In this document: one piece after another, positions 31,540 through 41,530 of the stretch
Layout of the letters: every line of letters starts with the position of its first letter
Position numbering within the stretch: position 1 is the stretch's first letter
Assembly: GCF_009674765.1 (NCBI RefSeq)
Contig: NZ_WKKF01000003.1
Span: 62,001 to 126,000, forward strand
Length of the DNA stretch: 64,000 nucleotides
Origin: Metabacillus idriensis
Lineage (GTDB): Bacteria; Bacillota; Bacilli; Bacillales; Bacillaceae
Direction: 5' to 3'
Notes under the pieces: model-generated
Told to the model about the DNA's origin: nothing
The model's input: the letters and a program-made list of their open reading frames with translations, nothing else
The model's database searches: none
Made by a program: the position numbers and the translations under genes

Positions 31540-33405
31540 ATGGGAGGAATTTGGTTTACGCTCTTATCCTGTGCATTTTTCATGGGTCTTGTTGCTTGGA
31601 TTTCCTATTTGAAAACGAAAGGCGGAAACGAAGATTCAAAAGGCTATTTCTTGGCAGGAAGAGGATTAACTGGAGGCTTTATTGCCGGGTCGCTGCTGCT
31701 GACAAATTTATCTGCTGAACAGCTTGTCGGTTTAAATGGACAAGCCTACCGGACAAACCTGTCGAATATGGCATGGGAAGTTACGTCTGCTTTTGCCATT
31801 GTTGTCATGGCTCTCTATCTGCTTCCAAAGTATCTTGGAGGAAGCTTTACAACGCTTCCGGAATTTTTAAGCAAGCGTTTTGATGAAGGCGTGAGAAGAT
31901 ATACGGTTATTTTATTTATGCTTGGCTACATACTGGTAACGATTCCATCTATGCTCTACTCAGGGGCGTTAGCGGTTCTGCAAATGTTTGATGTCCCTGA
32001 TCTGTTTGGCATCTCCTATATTCAGTCGATCTGGCTTGTCATTTGGATCATCGGCATAATCGGTGCTGTCTATGCGATTTTCGGCGGTTTAAAAGCTGTT
32101 GCTGTATCTGACACACTAAATGGTATTGGACTGCTTATCATCGGTATTTTGGTTCCTATTTTAGGATTTATAGCTCTTGGAAATGGGAATATGCTTGATG
32201 GCATGAAAGAAATCACGACATCCAATCCAGAGAAGCTTAACGCCATCGGCTCAAAAGAAGACTCTGTCCCCTTCGGAACGATCTTCACAGGCATGATTTT
32301 CGCAAACTTGTTTTACTGGGCTTCCAATCAATACGTCATTCAGCGCACACTTGGCGCCAAAAATCTTGCTGAAGGACAAAAAGGAGTTATATTATCAGGA
32401 TTTTATAAACTTTTAATTCCTCTTTTTATGATGATTCCAGGAGTTATTGTCTTTCATCAGTACGGAGACAGCCTGAAATCCGTTGATCTTGCATATCCTA
32501 CATTGATTGCAGATGTTTTGCCGGCTTACTTATCAGGCTTTTTCCTCGCAGTATTGCTCGGTGCGGTTTTCAGTTCATTTAATTCGTTGTTGAATAGTGC
32601 TGCCACAATGTTTGCCCTTGATATTTATAAAGTTCAATTCAACCCAAAGGCTGATGATAAAAAACTCATCAGTGTCAGCAAATTGTTCGGTACGCTGCTT
32701 GCAGTGGTTGCGTTATTTGTTTCTCCTCTGCTCATGTACGCACCGGATGGATTATGGGATTTAATCCGAAAATTCACCGGCTTTTTCAATATCCCGATTA
32801 TTACAATTGTCCTTGTCGGTCTTTTATCCAAATTTGTTCCTGCTACTGCAGCTAAAGTCGTGATTATTTTTCACGTCATCACTTACTACATGCTTGTATG
32901 GGGTACGAATCACCTCTTTGGATTTACGGTAGATATTCACTTCATTCACATCTATGCGATTCTTTTCTTTATCGAAGTGTTTATGATGCTTATTATCGGA
33001 ATGATTAAACCCAGAGAAGAAGCTTATATTTATAAAACCGAAGCTTCAGTTAATATGATGCCATGGAAATATACGATCCCTACATCTATTATTCTATTAT
33101 CTCTAGTTTGCGCAACTTACATTGTCTTTTCGCCTATAGGCCTCGCTTATGCGGAGGGAATTGTATCACCCGGATTCTTGCCTGCTGTAATTGGACTCTT
33201 CATTGTGACAGCTATTCTTGTGGCTGCTTCACTCAAACACTGGAACCGGAAATATGAAGATTACCTGACTAAAGAACATACAAGAAAAACATTTAAATTA
33301 AGACGTCCAAATCGTCTATCGAATAAGCTGAATCCTGTCTATATTAAATATAAACTAAAGACTTATTCTCCAAAGCTGAACAAAGATCAACAATTGTACG
33401 AATAA
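31540..33405 (+). CDS. Solute:sodium symporter (SSS/SLC5 family)
   Basis: A 621-residue transporter with about 14-15 membrane helices. GYFLAGRGLTGGFIAGSLLLTNLSAEQL carries the family's first-repeat signature, and GAVFSSFNSLLNSAATMFALDIYK the conserved Na+-site helix. The length and the sugar-type branch (YidK/SGLT-like) suggest a sugar or related solute driven by Na+, but substrate cannot be read. It ends with a basic cytoplasmic tail. TTAGGAGGAAAA precedes the ATG. No catabolic gene is adjacent to suggest a substrate. Confidence 0.85.
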   Translation: MGGIWFTLLSCAFFMGLVAWISYLKTKGGNEDSKGYFLAGRGLTGGFIAGSLLLTNLSAEQLVGLNGQAYRTNLSNMAWEVTSAFAIVVMALYLLPKYLGGSFTTLPEFLSKRFDEGVRRYTVILFMLGYILVTIPSMLYSGALAVLQMFDVPDLFGISYIQSIWLVIWIIGIIGAVYAIFGGLKAVAVSDTLNGIGLLIIGILVPILGFIALGNGNMLDGMKEITTSNPEKLNAIGSKEDSVPFGTIFTGMIFANLFYWASNQYVIQRTLGAKNLAEGQKGVILSGFYKLLIPLFMMIPGVIVFHQYGDSLKSVDLAYPTLIADVLPAYLSGFFLAVLLGAVFSSFNSLLNSAATMFALDIYKVQFNPKADDKKLISVSKLFGTLLAVVALFVSPLLMYAPDGLWDLIRKFTGFFNIPIITIVLVGLLSKFVPATAAKVVIIFHVITYYMLVWGTNHLFGFTVDIHFIHIYAILFFIEVFMMLIIGMIKPREEAYIYKTEASVNMMPWKYTIPTSIILLSLVCATYIVFSPIGLAYAEGIVSPGFLPAVIGLFIVTAILVAASLKHWNRKYEDYLTKEHTRKTFKLRRPNRLSNKLNPVYIKYKLKTYSPKLNKDQQLYE

Positions 33406-33408
33406 ACA

Positions 33409-33441
33409 CAAGATCCGCCTCCTAATTAGGAAGCGGATCTT
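33409..33441. terminator. Terminator between the symporter and VOC genes
   Basis: AGATCCGCcTC-ctaatta-GGAaGCGGATCTTTT, between two converging genes. Confidence 0.8.
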
Positions 33442-34236
33442 TTATTTATACATGGCGCCGAAAATCTGATAGTAGGATTTAAAAACCGGCGGATCAAACT
33501 CTACCAGGTATGGACCTTCGCCTTTTTTCGCAAGCATTTGCTTTACGATGCCTGCTCCGGATGCTTCTGTAAAGATGAGCTGAAAGGATTCAAGCTTGAT
33601 GGCATAGCTTCTCGCTCTCCACTCATCATTCACCGTTTCCTCTCCCCTCGGAAGATCAAAATATTTTCTCCATTTAGTAACGGCTGAATTTAAATCTTTT
33701 ACGATATAGTGCACTTTTGAAATGGACACGTCCAGGTTCAGGTCCGACAATGCCCCGTTCTTATGTAAGTCCTGCTTCCGTTCATCATCTGTCTGTTTCC
33801 ACTGAATAAAAAAAGGAAGCGGACAGTCTTCATCGCTTTGCTGAATAAAAAGCATTTTCCATTCTAATAAGCTGCCATCTTCTCTTTTTCTGCTGGCTTC
33901 AATGACTTCACCTGTTTCAAGCCCTTTTTCATTAAGCTCTTCTTTTACTGCCTCAATTCGGTCTGTCCGAATCGCTATCTGGCCTAATCCCTCATCAGGC
34001 TGCTTTAACAGGCGGTGAATCAGCGGATTCTTTGTTCCGTTAGCTTTTTTACGGTCTTCGACAGCAAGAAACTCCAAATAAGCCAGATCACTGAAATAAC
34101 ATAAGCTGTTGTGAGATCCCCAGTTTTCATGACGGCCTCCCATCACAGCCTTTAAATCTTGTTTTATGAAAAGATTTGCAGATTCTAGAGGATGCCTGTC
34201 TACAAAGTGCACGATGTGATCAAGTTTGAATTCCAT
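33442..34236 (-). CDS. VOC (glyoxalase-like) family protein
   Basis: A 264-residue protein of the Glyoxalase_3 type. It starts MEFKLDHIVHFVDR, with the metal-site histidines HIVH, and has a second VOC module from about residue 170 (VHYIVKDLNSAVTKWRKYF). Reaction unknown; the fold supports isomerases, dioxygenases and lyases. AAAAGGAGTGAATCT precedes the ATG. Divergent from the MFS gene at 34411. Confidence 0.8.
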   Translation of the reverse strand: MEFKLDHIVHFVDRHPLESANLFIKQDLKAVMGGRHENWGSHNSLCYFSDLAYLEFLAVEDRKKANGTKNPLIHRLLKQPDEGLGQIAIRTDRIEAVKEELNEKGLETGEVIEASRKREDGSLLEWKMLFIQQSDEDCPLPFFIQWKQTDDERKQDLHKNGALSDLNLDVSISKVHYIVKDLNSAVTKWRKYFDLPRGEETVNDEWRARSYAIKLESFQLIFTEASGAGIVKQMLAKKGEGPYLVEFDPPVFKSYYQIFGAMYK

Positions 34237-34410
34237 AGATTCACTCCTTTTCTTAACGAAATCTCTATCATTCTATAAAATGTGCAAAACGGTCTTTCAT
34301 TAAAAACTATCATCTCTTCCATGTATTCACAAGCATGAATACGTTGCTCTTCTATTCAGCTGAGAGGTATCATAGAGAAGGTGTGACTTTGAAAAAACGA
34401 GGATAACAGC

Positions 34411-35682
34411 ATGAGACTCAAAGATTGGGATCGAAATTTAAAAATACGCTTATTTGGCGAAGCGCTGATGAATATTACATATTGGATGTTTTTCCCGTTT
34501 TTGACGATTTATTTTGCGGAGGAATTCGGGAAAGTACAGGCAGGATTTTTGCTTGTGTTTTCGCAGATTTTTTCAGTTATGGCTAATTTAATGGGAGGCT
34601 ACTGCGCGGATCGTTTCGGAAGAAAAAAAATGATGGTGCTGTCTGCTGTTGGACAGGGTCTGTCGTTTCTTACATTTGCTCTATCCGTTTCCCCTTGGTT
34701 TGAAGCTCCTCTGCTAGGTTTTATCTGCTTTGCGTTTGCAGGAGTTTTCGGGTCCTTTTACTGGCCGGCTAGCCAGGCCATGATCGCAGATGTCGTAGAA
34801 GAAAAAGACCGCAGCAATGTGTTTGCCGTTTTCTACACATCCATTAATCTCGCAGTTGTTATTGGTCCGATTTTAGGTGCCATTTTCTATGTGAATTATT
34901 TCTTTGAATTATTAGTGATCGCAGGATTCGTTTGTTTCTTGCTTGCAGGGCTGTTATTTCTGTGGACTCGGGAAACCGCGCCTTCAACTGGCAGCAAGCT
35001 TGCCATCGGTTCTAAGTGGTATGAATTTCTGCTTCATCAGATACGGGAGTACAAGATTATTTTCAGGGATAAAGCTTTTCTGCTTTATATCGGTGCAGGC
35101 GTGCTTGCAGCTCAAACCTTTATGCAGCTTGATATGCTGATTCCTGTGTATACAAAAGAAACCGTGCAAAACGCACAGCTGTTCTCACTTGGTGATTGGT
35201 CCGTTTCTCTTGGCGGTGAGCAGGCATTCGGATTTCTGCTTTCAGAAAACGGCTTGCTTGTAGCCATTCTGACAATATCCGTGACAAAGTGGATGACAGC
35301 TTATAAAGAAAGGAACGTTTTCATCCTGTCCTCTGTCTTATATGGAGTCTCGATTTTCCTTTTTGGCCAGTTCGGCTTTATCTGGGGACTTATATTCGCT
35401 ATGGCGCTCTTTACATTTGCCGAATTGATGACAGCAGGATTGCAGCAAAGCTTCGTCTCAAAGCTTGCACCTGAACACATGCGCGGACAATACTTTGCCG
35501 CAGCCAGTCTCAGGTATACAATAGGGCGGACGATTGCCCCGCTTTCCATCCCAATGACCGTCTGGTTTGGTTTTCAATGGACATTTGCCATACTGGGGAT
35601 TCTAGCATTGGCAAGCGCGCTTCTCTATTGGATGATGTTTTCAGTTTATGAGAAAAAAAGGACAGCTGGCACACGGTCTTAA
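34411..35682 (+). CDS. MFS transporter
   Basis: A 423-residue protein with twelve predicted helices. GGYCADRFGRKKMMVLSAVG is the loop 2-3 MFS signature. A long loop in the middle holds LGDWSVSLGGEQAFGF. Drug-type efflux is the common annotation for relatives, substrate unknown. CGAGGATAA precedes the ATG. Its stop codon lies inside the terminator hairpin. Confidence 0.82.
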   Translation: MRLKDWDRNLKIRLFGEALMNITYWMFFPFLTIYFAEEFGKVQAGFLLVFSQIFSVMANLMGGYCADRFGRKKMMVLSAVGQGLSFLTFALSVSPWFEAPLLGFICFAFAGVFGSFYWPASQAMIADVVEEKDRSNVFAVFYTSINLAVVIGPILGAIFYVNYFFELLVIAGFVCFLLAGLLFLWTRETAPSTGSKLAIGSKWYEFLLHQIREYKIIFRDKAFLLYIGAGVLAAQTFMQLDMLIPVYTKETVQNAQLFSLGDWSVSLGGEQAFGFLLSENGLLVAILTISVTKWMTAYKERNVFILSSVLYGVSIFLFGQFGFIWGLIFAMALFTFAELMTAGLQQSFVSKLAPEHMRGQYFAAASLRYTIGRTIAPLSIPMTVWFGFQWTFAILGILALASALLYWMMFSVYEKKRTAGTRS

Positions 35683-35697
35683 GTCCGTGTGCTTTTT
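35669..35697 (+). terminator. Terminator of the MFS gene
   Basis: GCACACGG-tcttaagt-CCGTGTGC followed by TTTTTCC. Confidence 0.85.
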
Positions 35698-35705
35698 CCT
35701 GTTCT

Positions 35706-36350
35706 CTAAAGTCTTTTTTCAAAAGAGGACCTCCAGCTGTCTGACAATGCTTTTACTTCTAGGATTCTCTTTATTGCCTCTGTATTTTGTTGATCGTGGT
35801 ATTTTATTTGATTGGCAGCCGTAATGGAAACACCGTTTGCTTGTGATTCTATCAGCTCCAACCCATCTTTTTTGCTGACTCTGCCTTCTTTCAAAACACG
35901 GAAATAAAAGCCGGTGAACTTCGTATTCTGAATTTGGACAGGCAGATCCTTCACCTGATGCTTCATCGCAAGCTTAAAACACGGCTGGCGCGGCTGGCTT
36001 ACTTCTACTATTGCTTCTCCAAATTGAAAGACATCGCCAAGAAAGACATTTTCTTCGGTCAGTCCCCTGATTGTGAGATTTTCTCCGAAAGCTCCCGGCT
36101 CTAATTGTACACCCAGGGCATCTTCCCAATAAGAATAGTGATCAAATGAATACACGCAAACGGCTTTGTCCTCTCCTCCATGATGAACGAGATCTGCCTG
36201 GCCGTCTCCTTCTAAATTCGTTTTTGACAGAAAAAGCGGATGCTCCACAGGCTCCTTATAGATTCCTGTTTCAATTTCTCTTCCGTTATACAAAACCATC
36301 CTTGGCAAACCAACATTCAGTGATTCCAGTGCAAATTTTATATTTTTCAC
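35706..36350 (-). CDS. yflK: MOSC domain protein (YflK/YiiM type)
   Basis: A 214-residue MOSC-domain protein. HHGGEDKAVCVYSFDHYSYW, GAFGENLTIRGLTEENVFLGD and QPRQPCFKLAMKHQ with the conserved Cys are the YiiM-type signatures. Such proteins bind the molybdenum cofactor and help detoxify N-hydroxylated bases. The redox partner is not nearby. Its B. subtilis counterpart YflK lies close to yflL and nos, which are also in this window (43.8-45.5 kb), supporting the name. Confidence 0.8.
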   Translation of the reverse strand: MKNIKFALESLNVGLPRMVLYNGREIETGIYKEPVEHPLFLSKTNLEGDGQADLVHHGGEDKAVCVYSFDHYSYWEDALGVQLEPGAFGENLTIRGLTEENVFLGDVFQFGEAIVEVSQPRQPCFKLAMKHQVKDLPVQIQNTKFTGFYFRVLKEGRVSKKDGLELIESQANGVSITAANQIKYHDQQNTEAIKRILEVKALSDSWRSSFEKRL

Positions 36351-36478
36351 CTTGTCCCCACCCTGTCTTTGTTTTCATATCATTATTTTCCCACAAAAAT
36401 GGTTCCGGCACATTTAAAAGTTTTAGACCCTGCACCTAGCGGGAATATTACGTGAGTATCCAGATAGGAGGAATAAAA

Positions 36479-37942
36479 ATGAACAACTATACAAAACAAT
36501 TTATCAACGGTGATTGGATAAATGGCGCAAGCGATAAAACAATTAAAAATACAAATCCGTTTAATGGCGATTTGATAAATGAATTTAACTCTGCAGATGA
36601 AGGAGACCTTGACCGCGCTTATCTGGCGGCAGAACATGCCCAAAAAGAGTGGGGTGCCACGCTGCCGCAGGAAAAACAGACAGTTCTGGACAAGGTAGCT
36701 TTGGCATTAACAGAGCGGAAAGAAGAAATTATTGATATGCTCGTTCATGAATCAGGAAGCACTAAAGTGAAGGCTGAAGTTGAATGGGCTGCTGCACTTC
36801 GCATCGTTAAAGAAGCAAGCACTTTCCCATACCGTATGGAAGGAAAAATTCTGCCTTCTACTATTCCGGGAAAAGAAAATAGAGTCTACCGTACAGCCAA
36901 AGGAGTCATCGGAGTCATCGGAGTCATCGGACCATGGAACTTCCCTCTGCACCTCGCAATGCGCTCAGTTGCGCCCGCTCTTGCTGCCGGGAATACGGTT
37001 GTGATTAAGCCTGCTTCCGAAGCACCGATTACATCCGGATTTTTAATCGGCGAGCTTTTTGAAAAGGCAGGTGCCCCTAAAGGTACGGTTAATGTAGTGG
37101 CAGGCAGAGGCTCTGAGATTGGCGATGCTTTCATCGAGCATCAGGTACCTAAATTAATCTCATTTACCGGTTCAACAGAGGTAGGCCGACACATCGGCGA
37201 GCTTGCAGGAAAGCATTTGAAGGATACAGCTTTAGAGCTCGGCGGAAACAATGTCATGGTCGTTCTTGCAGATGCCGATCTTGAAAAGGCGGCCGAATCC
37301 GCAGCCTTTGGAAAATTCCTGCATCAGGGTCAGATTTGTATGGCTCTGAACCGCATTATTGTGGAAGAGAGCGTTCATGAAGAATTCGTCGGACTTTTCA
37401 AAGAAAAAGTCAGTATGCTTCAGGCAGGCGATCCATCCGATGCAAAAACAGCTGTAGGACCGCTGATTAATCACGACCAAATAGAGAGGATCCAAGAAGA
37501 CCTGGAAGAGAGTCTTGAAGCTGGTGCTGAAAAGATTTACGGAGGAAAAATTGACGGCAATGTGATGCATCCAATCATCCTGACAAACGTCACAAACGAC
37601 ATGCCGATTGCCAAAAATGAAATCTTCGGTCCTGTCGCTCCTATCCTTAAAGCGAGAGATGAAGCGGAAGCAATCAAGCTTGCGAATGGATCTCCATATG
37701 GTCTGAGCGGCTCTGTTTTCACAAAGGATCTTCACCGCGGAGTGGCTGTTGCCAAGCAAATTGAAACAGGCATGATTCACGTCAATGATCAATCGGTCAA
37801 CGATGAAGCTCACGTTGCCTTCGGCGGAGAAAAAGACTCAGGTCTCGGCCGTTTTGGCGGGGAATGGGCGCTTGATAAATTTACAACGGTCAAATGGATC
37901 GGTGTACAGGAAAAAGACAGAAGCTATCCTTTCTTTAATTAA
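36479..37942 (+). CDS. Aldehyde dehydrogenase (benzaldehyde/vanillin-type)
   Basis: A 487-residue NAD(P)-dependent enzyme. LELGGNN holds the general base Glu, and FLHQGQICMALNRI the catalytic Cys; the HQGQIC form and HVNDQSVNDE near the end are typical of the aromatic aldehyde (YfmT-like) branch. TAGGAGG lies seven bases before ATG 36479; an in-frame start 27 bases upstream is rejected. Unusually, a 9-base unit (GGAGTCATC) is repeated three times in tandem at 36902-36928, giving GVIGVIGVIG just before PWNFPLHL, three residues longer than usual there. Confidence 0.87.
   Translation: MNNYTKQFINGDWINGASDKTIKNTNPFNGDLINEFNSADEGDLDRAYLAAEHAQKEWGATLPQEKQTVLDKVALALTERKEEIIDMLVHESGSTKVKAEVEWAAALRIVKEASTFPYRMEGKILPSTIPGKENRVYRTAKGVIGVIGVIGPWNFPLHLAMRSVAPALAAGNTVVIKPASEAPITSGFLIGELFEKAGAPKGTVNVVAGRGSEIGDAFIEHQVPKLISFTGSTEVGRHIGELAGKHLKDTALELGGNNVMVVLADADLEKAAESAAFGKFLHQGQICMALNRIIVEESVHEEFVGLFKEKVSMLQAGDPSDAKTAVGPLINHDQIERIQEDLEESLEAGAEKIYGGKIDGNVMHPIILTNVTNDMPIAKNEIFGPVAPILKARDEAEAIKLANGSPYGLSGSVFTKDLHRGVAVAKQIETGMIHVNDQSVNDEAHVAFGGEKDSGLGRFGGEWALDKFTTVKWIGVQEKDRSYPFFN
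36902..36930 (+). repeat. In-frame 9-base tandem repeat in the aldehyde dehydrogenase gene
   Basis: Three perfect copies of GGAGTCATC encode Gly-Val-Ile three times. It lies in the cofactor-binding strand before the PWNFP motif. Confidence 0.9.
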
Positions 37943-38001
37943 AAGACACCTTCATCCTAATTTATGGTACATTCAAAGTATCAATGAATGCAGGTGATGA
38001 A

Positions 38002-38268
38002 ATGAACAACTCTTCAAAAATTGGACTTTTCTTTATTGCTGTGGCGGCTTTTCTTTATGCAGCGAAGCATCTCACAGCAGCTGTTATGATTTCAAACATT
38101 AACTCGGTAAACACCAATTACTTTGGCGGCGGATATGATTCGATTGAAACAGGAATCACTATTTGGACAGCAGCTGCGCTGATTGCCGGAGTTATTTGTT
38201 TGGCCCTGGGTCAATGGGATTCAGTCAGAAGAAAGATTTTGTATAAGAAAAAAGATCAGGAGATTTAA
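38002..38268 (+). CDS. Small two-helix membrane protein
   Basis: An 88-residue protein with membrane helices at about 7-30 (IGLFFIAVAAFLYAAKHLTA) and 50-72 (TIWTAAALIAGVICLALGQW) and a basic C-terminus. Not recognised. AGGTGATGAA precedes ATG 38002; an upstream in-frame ATG at 37984 has no site. It follows the aldehyde dehydrogenase by 59 bases without a hairpin between, so may be cotranscribed. Confidence 0.55.
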   Translation: MNNSSKIGLFFIAVAAFLYAAKHLTAAVMISNINSVNTNYFGGGYDSIETGITIWTAAALIAGVICLALGQWDSVRRKILYKKKDQEI

Positions 38269-38284
38269 TGAATACACAGGAAAT

Positions 38285-38325
38285 CGGATACTAAAAACGC
38301 ACAGCAGTTTAGTATCCGTTATTTA
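38285..38325 (+). terminator. Terminator after the small membrane protein gene
   Basis: CGGATACTAAA-loop-TTTAGTATCCG then TTATTTATT. Confidence 0.7.
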
Positions 38326-38448
38326 TTGGTAATTGTATTTCTTATGAGTTGGCGGCTTTTTGGCAATTTGTTAGTACCTAAAATCCGGTTTTTTCCTGCT
38401 TACAGGGTATCATAGACACTATAAGATTACCTAAAAACCATGAAAAGT

Positions 38449-38517
38449 GGCTGTCCGATAAGTCCCTAAAATAAAGCATGCAGGAAAAACAATGTTATTT
38501 CCTGCATGCTTTTTCTG
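38449..38517 (+). repeat. Hairpin repeat, family B, copy 1
   Basis: GGCTGTCCGATAAGTCCC then TAAAATAA and a 13-base stem (AGCATGCAGGAAA/TTTCCTGCATGCT), ending TTTTTCTGT. The same block appears inverted at 61993-62061 with a compensatory stem change. The T-run makes it look like a terminator for plus-strand reading. It directly abuts a family A repeat. Confidence 0.8.
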
Positions 38518-38518
38518 T

Positions 38519-38745
38519 AGGCTCTTTTCGTAAACTTTGTTGTTTTTAGACTCCATGTTAAAAACCTTAAGTGGATTGCAGCGGAAGGAACTTGACTCCT
38601 GCGGGAAAATAGAGCGAAATGGAAGACCCCGCAGGCTCGCCGAGGAGGCTTCCACGCTCCCCGCGGAAAGCAAGTTCCTGCAGCGGAAAGGAACGGACAA
38701 CATTTATAATCGAAAACAGACTTTCTGGACAGCCCTTAGGCTACT
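38519..38745. repeat. Dispersed intergenic repeat, family A (inverted full-length copy)
   Basis: Inverted relative to the other copies and the most complete: starts GGCTCTTTTCGTAAACTTTG, contains GGATTGCAGCGGAAGGAACT, GACTCCTGCGGGAAAATAG, CGCCGAGGAGGC, CCGCGGAAAGCAAGTTCCTG and ends in AACATTTATAATCGAAAAC. Open frames across it on both strands are repeat by-products. Confidence 0.85.
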
Positions 38746-38747
38746 TA

Positions 38748-39959
38748 TCATTTCACCCCCGCAGGCACTACCTTCTGACTGATAGCGTAAATCAATTCAG
38801 GCGGCATTGGAAAAGATACAGCTGCCGGGTCCAGGGCAACAGCCGTAATGACTTTCTCTAAATCCCCCTCTGAAATGCTGTAGTCTGAAAAGTCAGCTGG
38901 AAGTCCCGCTTTATGCTGAAGCAGCTTGATTTTATCAATGACCTTATTTAATACTGTCGGTGCGTCTTCGTTCTTCGTTTCTACATTCAGTGCTTCAGCC
39001 AGCTGATGTATTTTTGGCAGGTACAACGATGGGATTCCCTCCATAACAGCAGGCAAAAAGACGGCATTTGCGAGACCATGCGGAATGCGGAACATCGCGC
39101 CATAGGCATGTGCGAAATTATGAACGGGTATTGCATTAAGGGCAAAGCTGAACGCTGTGATTCCCATTAAACTTGCATGCAGCATGTCCATTCTCGCTTG
39201 AAGGTTTTCCCCGTCTGCAACAACAGTCAGCAGATTCTTTTCAATCAGCCGAACGGCGTGCAGGGCATAAGCATCTGTCAGTGCAGTTGCATTTGGCGAT
39301 GCGAATGCCTCAATCGCATGTGTGAGTGCATCAAAACCTGTAAACGCTGTAATATTTGAAGGCAATCCAACTGTCAGGTCAGGATCAAGGACTGCGATAT
39401 CCGCACTGATAAACGGATTGATGATGTTTGTCTTCAGTTTTAATTCTTCGTTGTAGATTACCGCAATCGGAGAGACTTCAGATCCCGTGCCTGCTGTTGT
39501 CGGTATCGCAATATGCGGAATCGGAATATGGGCTGCTTCAGGAAAAGATTCCATTAAAAAGCCACCGGGGATGGCGTCATTAATATTCGTCAGCCCTTTA
39601 TGCAGACAATACTTTACGCCTTTAACTGTATCCAGGACACTTCCGCCGCCAACTGCAAGCAGCGCATCTGCACCAACCTCCCTTGCATAGCGGACAGCAT
39701 CATTTACACAGCTGCTTTCTGCATCCTGCTTAATATCGAGATAGATACCTGCAAGTTCAGGCCCAATACCGTGTGTGGTTAATTCAAAGATCTGTGCCGT
39801 CTTTTCGACAATTCCCGCTTTTTCAAGACCGCGATCACTGAAAAGAACCACTCTTTTTGCACCAAGACCTCTAAACAGATCAGGCACCATTGCCCTTGTA
39901 TTCGATCCGCTGTAGATGCCGGAGCGCAGCATGAACTGTGAAAATGTTGTTGTCAGCAT
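38748..39959 (-). CDS. Iron-containing alcohol dehydrogenase
   Basis: A 403-residue group III alcohol dehydrogenase. AVGGGSVLDTVKGVKY is the cofactor loop, TTAGTGSEVSP the second, and FTGFDALTHAIEAF with NFAHAYGAMFRIPHGLANA supply the Asp and three His metal ligands. It should interconvert a primary alcohol and aldehyde with NAD(P). Its ATG overlaps the stop of the upstream aldehyde dehydrogenase (TGATG), so the two are translationally coupled. It is the last gene of the R2lox-aldehyde-alcohol dehydrogenase operon. Confidence 0.9.
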   Translation of the reverse strand: MLTTTFSQFMLRSGIYSGSNTRAMVPDLFRGLGAKRVVLFSDRGLEKAGIVEKTAQIFELTTHGIGPELAGIYLDIKQDAESSCVNDAVRYAREVGADALLAVGGGSVLDTVKGVKYCLHKGLTNINDAIPGGFLMESFPEAAHIPIPHIAIPTTAGTGSEVSPIAVIYNEELKLKTNIINPFISADIAVLDPDLTVGLPSNITAFTGFDALTHAIEAFASPNATALTDAYALHAVRLIEKNLLTVVADGENLQARMDMLHASLMGITAFSFALNAIPVHNFAHAYGAMFRIPHGLANAVFLPAVMEGIPSLYLPKIHQLAEALNVETKNEDAPTVLNKVIDKIKLLQHKAGLPADFSDYSISEGDLEKVITAVALDPAAVSFPMPPELIYAISQKVVPAGVK

Positions 39960-41506
39960 CAGTCTTCACCTCTATCCGTTTGATTTTGTTCAGAAAACAA
40001 AATACCGTACCAGTTTCGCTTATGAAGATCAGATACCATCGATGTGTGAACATGTTTTACTTGTGTATAAGCATCAAGGGAATGCTTGCCCATTTCACGC
40101 CCGATTCCGCTTTGCTTATAGCCTCCAAATGGCGCATCATTGCGGAGCATGTGCCAGTCATTGATCCAGACAACTCCTGCCTGAAGCTTTCTTGCAGCAA
40201 CGTACGCTTTGTTGACATCCCTTGTCCAGACACCTGCCGCTAATCCGTAGATTGTGTCATTTGCGAGTCTGATTGCTTCTTCTTCATCCGAATATTTGAT
40301 AATAGATAAAACAGGCCCAAAGATTTCTTCTTGCGCAATTTTCATTTCATTCGTCACGTTTGTGAAAATGGTCGGTTCAATGAATGATCCTCCCTCACAT
40401 CCAGGAACAGTCACTTCTTTTCCTCCGCATACGAGTGTGGCTCCTTCTTCTAAACCAGACTGAATGTAGGCAAGAATCGAATCTTTTTGCTTTTTAGAAA
40501 TAATAGGACCCACATCTGTTGATGCTTCAAGCGGGTTTCCAAGCTTCAATTTCTTTGTCAGTGCAAGCAGCCCTTCCACAATTTCATCATGCATGCTCTC
40601 AGGCACAAACAAGCGGGTTCCTGATTCGCACAGCTGCCCTGAGTGCAGGAAAACTCCGAATAAACTTCCTGGTAAAGCAAGAGAAAGATCGGCATCTTCA
40701 AAAATAATATTCGGCGATTTCCCTCCAAGCTCAAGTGTTGTGTTTTTAACCGTTTCAGCGGTAAGCTTCATGATACTGCGGCCAACTTCAGTTGATCCGG
40801 TAAACGCCACTTTATCGACTTTGGGATGACAGACAAGTGCTTCGCCGGTCTCTGCTCCAGGTCCAGATACGACATTGATGACTCCAGGCGGAACAACTTT
40901 CGAAATAATCTCTGCAAGTTTTAATGTAGATAAAGGCGTATAGCTTGCTGGCTTAATGACCAAGGTATTTCCCATTGCAAGTGCAGGGGCTATTTTCCAT
41001 GCGGCAATCAGCATCGGCATATTCCATGGTGTAATGGCCGCACAAACCCCGATTGGCTCTCTCCAGATGAAATTGTGAGCAGGGCCCGGAAACGGAGGAT
41101 TTGGCAGCGTTTCAGAGTATGGATAATCCAGCACAAATTTGCCGAACGTCTGAAATAGGTCGGCCATTTGCAGAATATCATTCGACGTAATGCGCCTGAT
41201 TGTTCCTCCAGAACTGATGCACTCTAAAAACGCTAGCTCTTCCGCATGCTGAATGATCTGATATGCTATCGCGTTCAGCACCTTTGAACGTTCTTTCGGC
41301 TTCATGCTTTTCCATTCTGTATGATCAAATGCGTGCCTTGCTGCAAGCACCGCTTTGTCCACATCCTCTTTCGTTCCCTTAGCTGCCTTTGCAGCGAGTT
41401 CTCCTGTTGCAGGATTGAAAATATCAAACGTTTCTCCAGAAATCGACTCTTCCCACTTCCCATTAATAAACAGCGGCAGGGTTAGGACATCTACATTTAC
41501 ACTCAT
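39959..41506 (-). CDS. Aldehyde dehydrogenase of the R2lox operon
   Basis: A 515-residue NAD(P)-dependent aldehyde dehydrogenase. [48 protein letters not shown] with the base Glu, and [16 protein letters not shown] with the catalytic Cys are all intact. It lies 24 bases after the R2lox gene and overlaps the alcohol dehydrogenase gene. Probably oxidises the aldehyde made by its operon partners to the acid. AGAGGAGGAAGAATC precedes the ATG. Confidence 0.9.
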   Translation of the reverse strand: MSVNVDVLTLPLFINGKWEESISGETFDIFNPATGELAAKAAKGTKEDVDKAVLAARHAFDHTEWKSMKPKERSKVLNAIAYQIIQHAEELAFLECISSGGTIRRITSNDILQMADLFQTFGKFVLDYPYSETLPNPPFPGPAHNFIWREPIGVCAAITPWNMPMLIAAWKIAPALAMGNTLVIKPASYTPLSTLKLAEIISKVVPPGVINVVSGPGAETGEALVCHPKVDKVAFTGSTEVGRSIMKLTAETVKNTTLELGGKSPNIIFEDADLSLALPGSLFGVFLHSGQLCESGTRLFVPESMHDEIVEGLLALTKKLKLGNPLEASTDVGPIISKKQKDSILAYIQSGLEEGATLVCGGKEVTVPGCEGGSFIEPTIFTNVTNEMKIAQEEIFGPVLSIIKYSDEEEAIRLANDTIYGLAAGVWTRDVNKAYVAARKLQAGVVWINDWHMLRNDAPFGGYKQSGIGREMGKHSLDAYTQVKHVHTSMVSDLHKRNWYGILFSEQNQTDRGED

Positions 41507-41530
41507 GATTCTTCCTCCTCTAAAAGTCGA

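Noticed and set aside
36752-37813. Long antisense frames inside the aldehyde dehydrogenase gene, up to 193 codons
   Set aside because: No ribosome sites or family resemblance; the sense gene is fully conserved.
38431-38861. Several frames on both strands next to the iron alcohol dehydrogenase gene
   Set aside because: They translate the family A and B repeats. A similar peptide (ACFILGTYRTA) appears at 61952-62140 only because the family B repeat recurs there.
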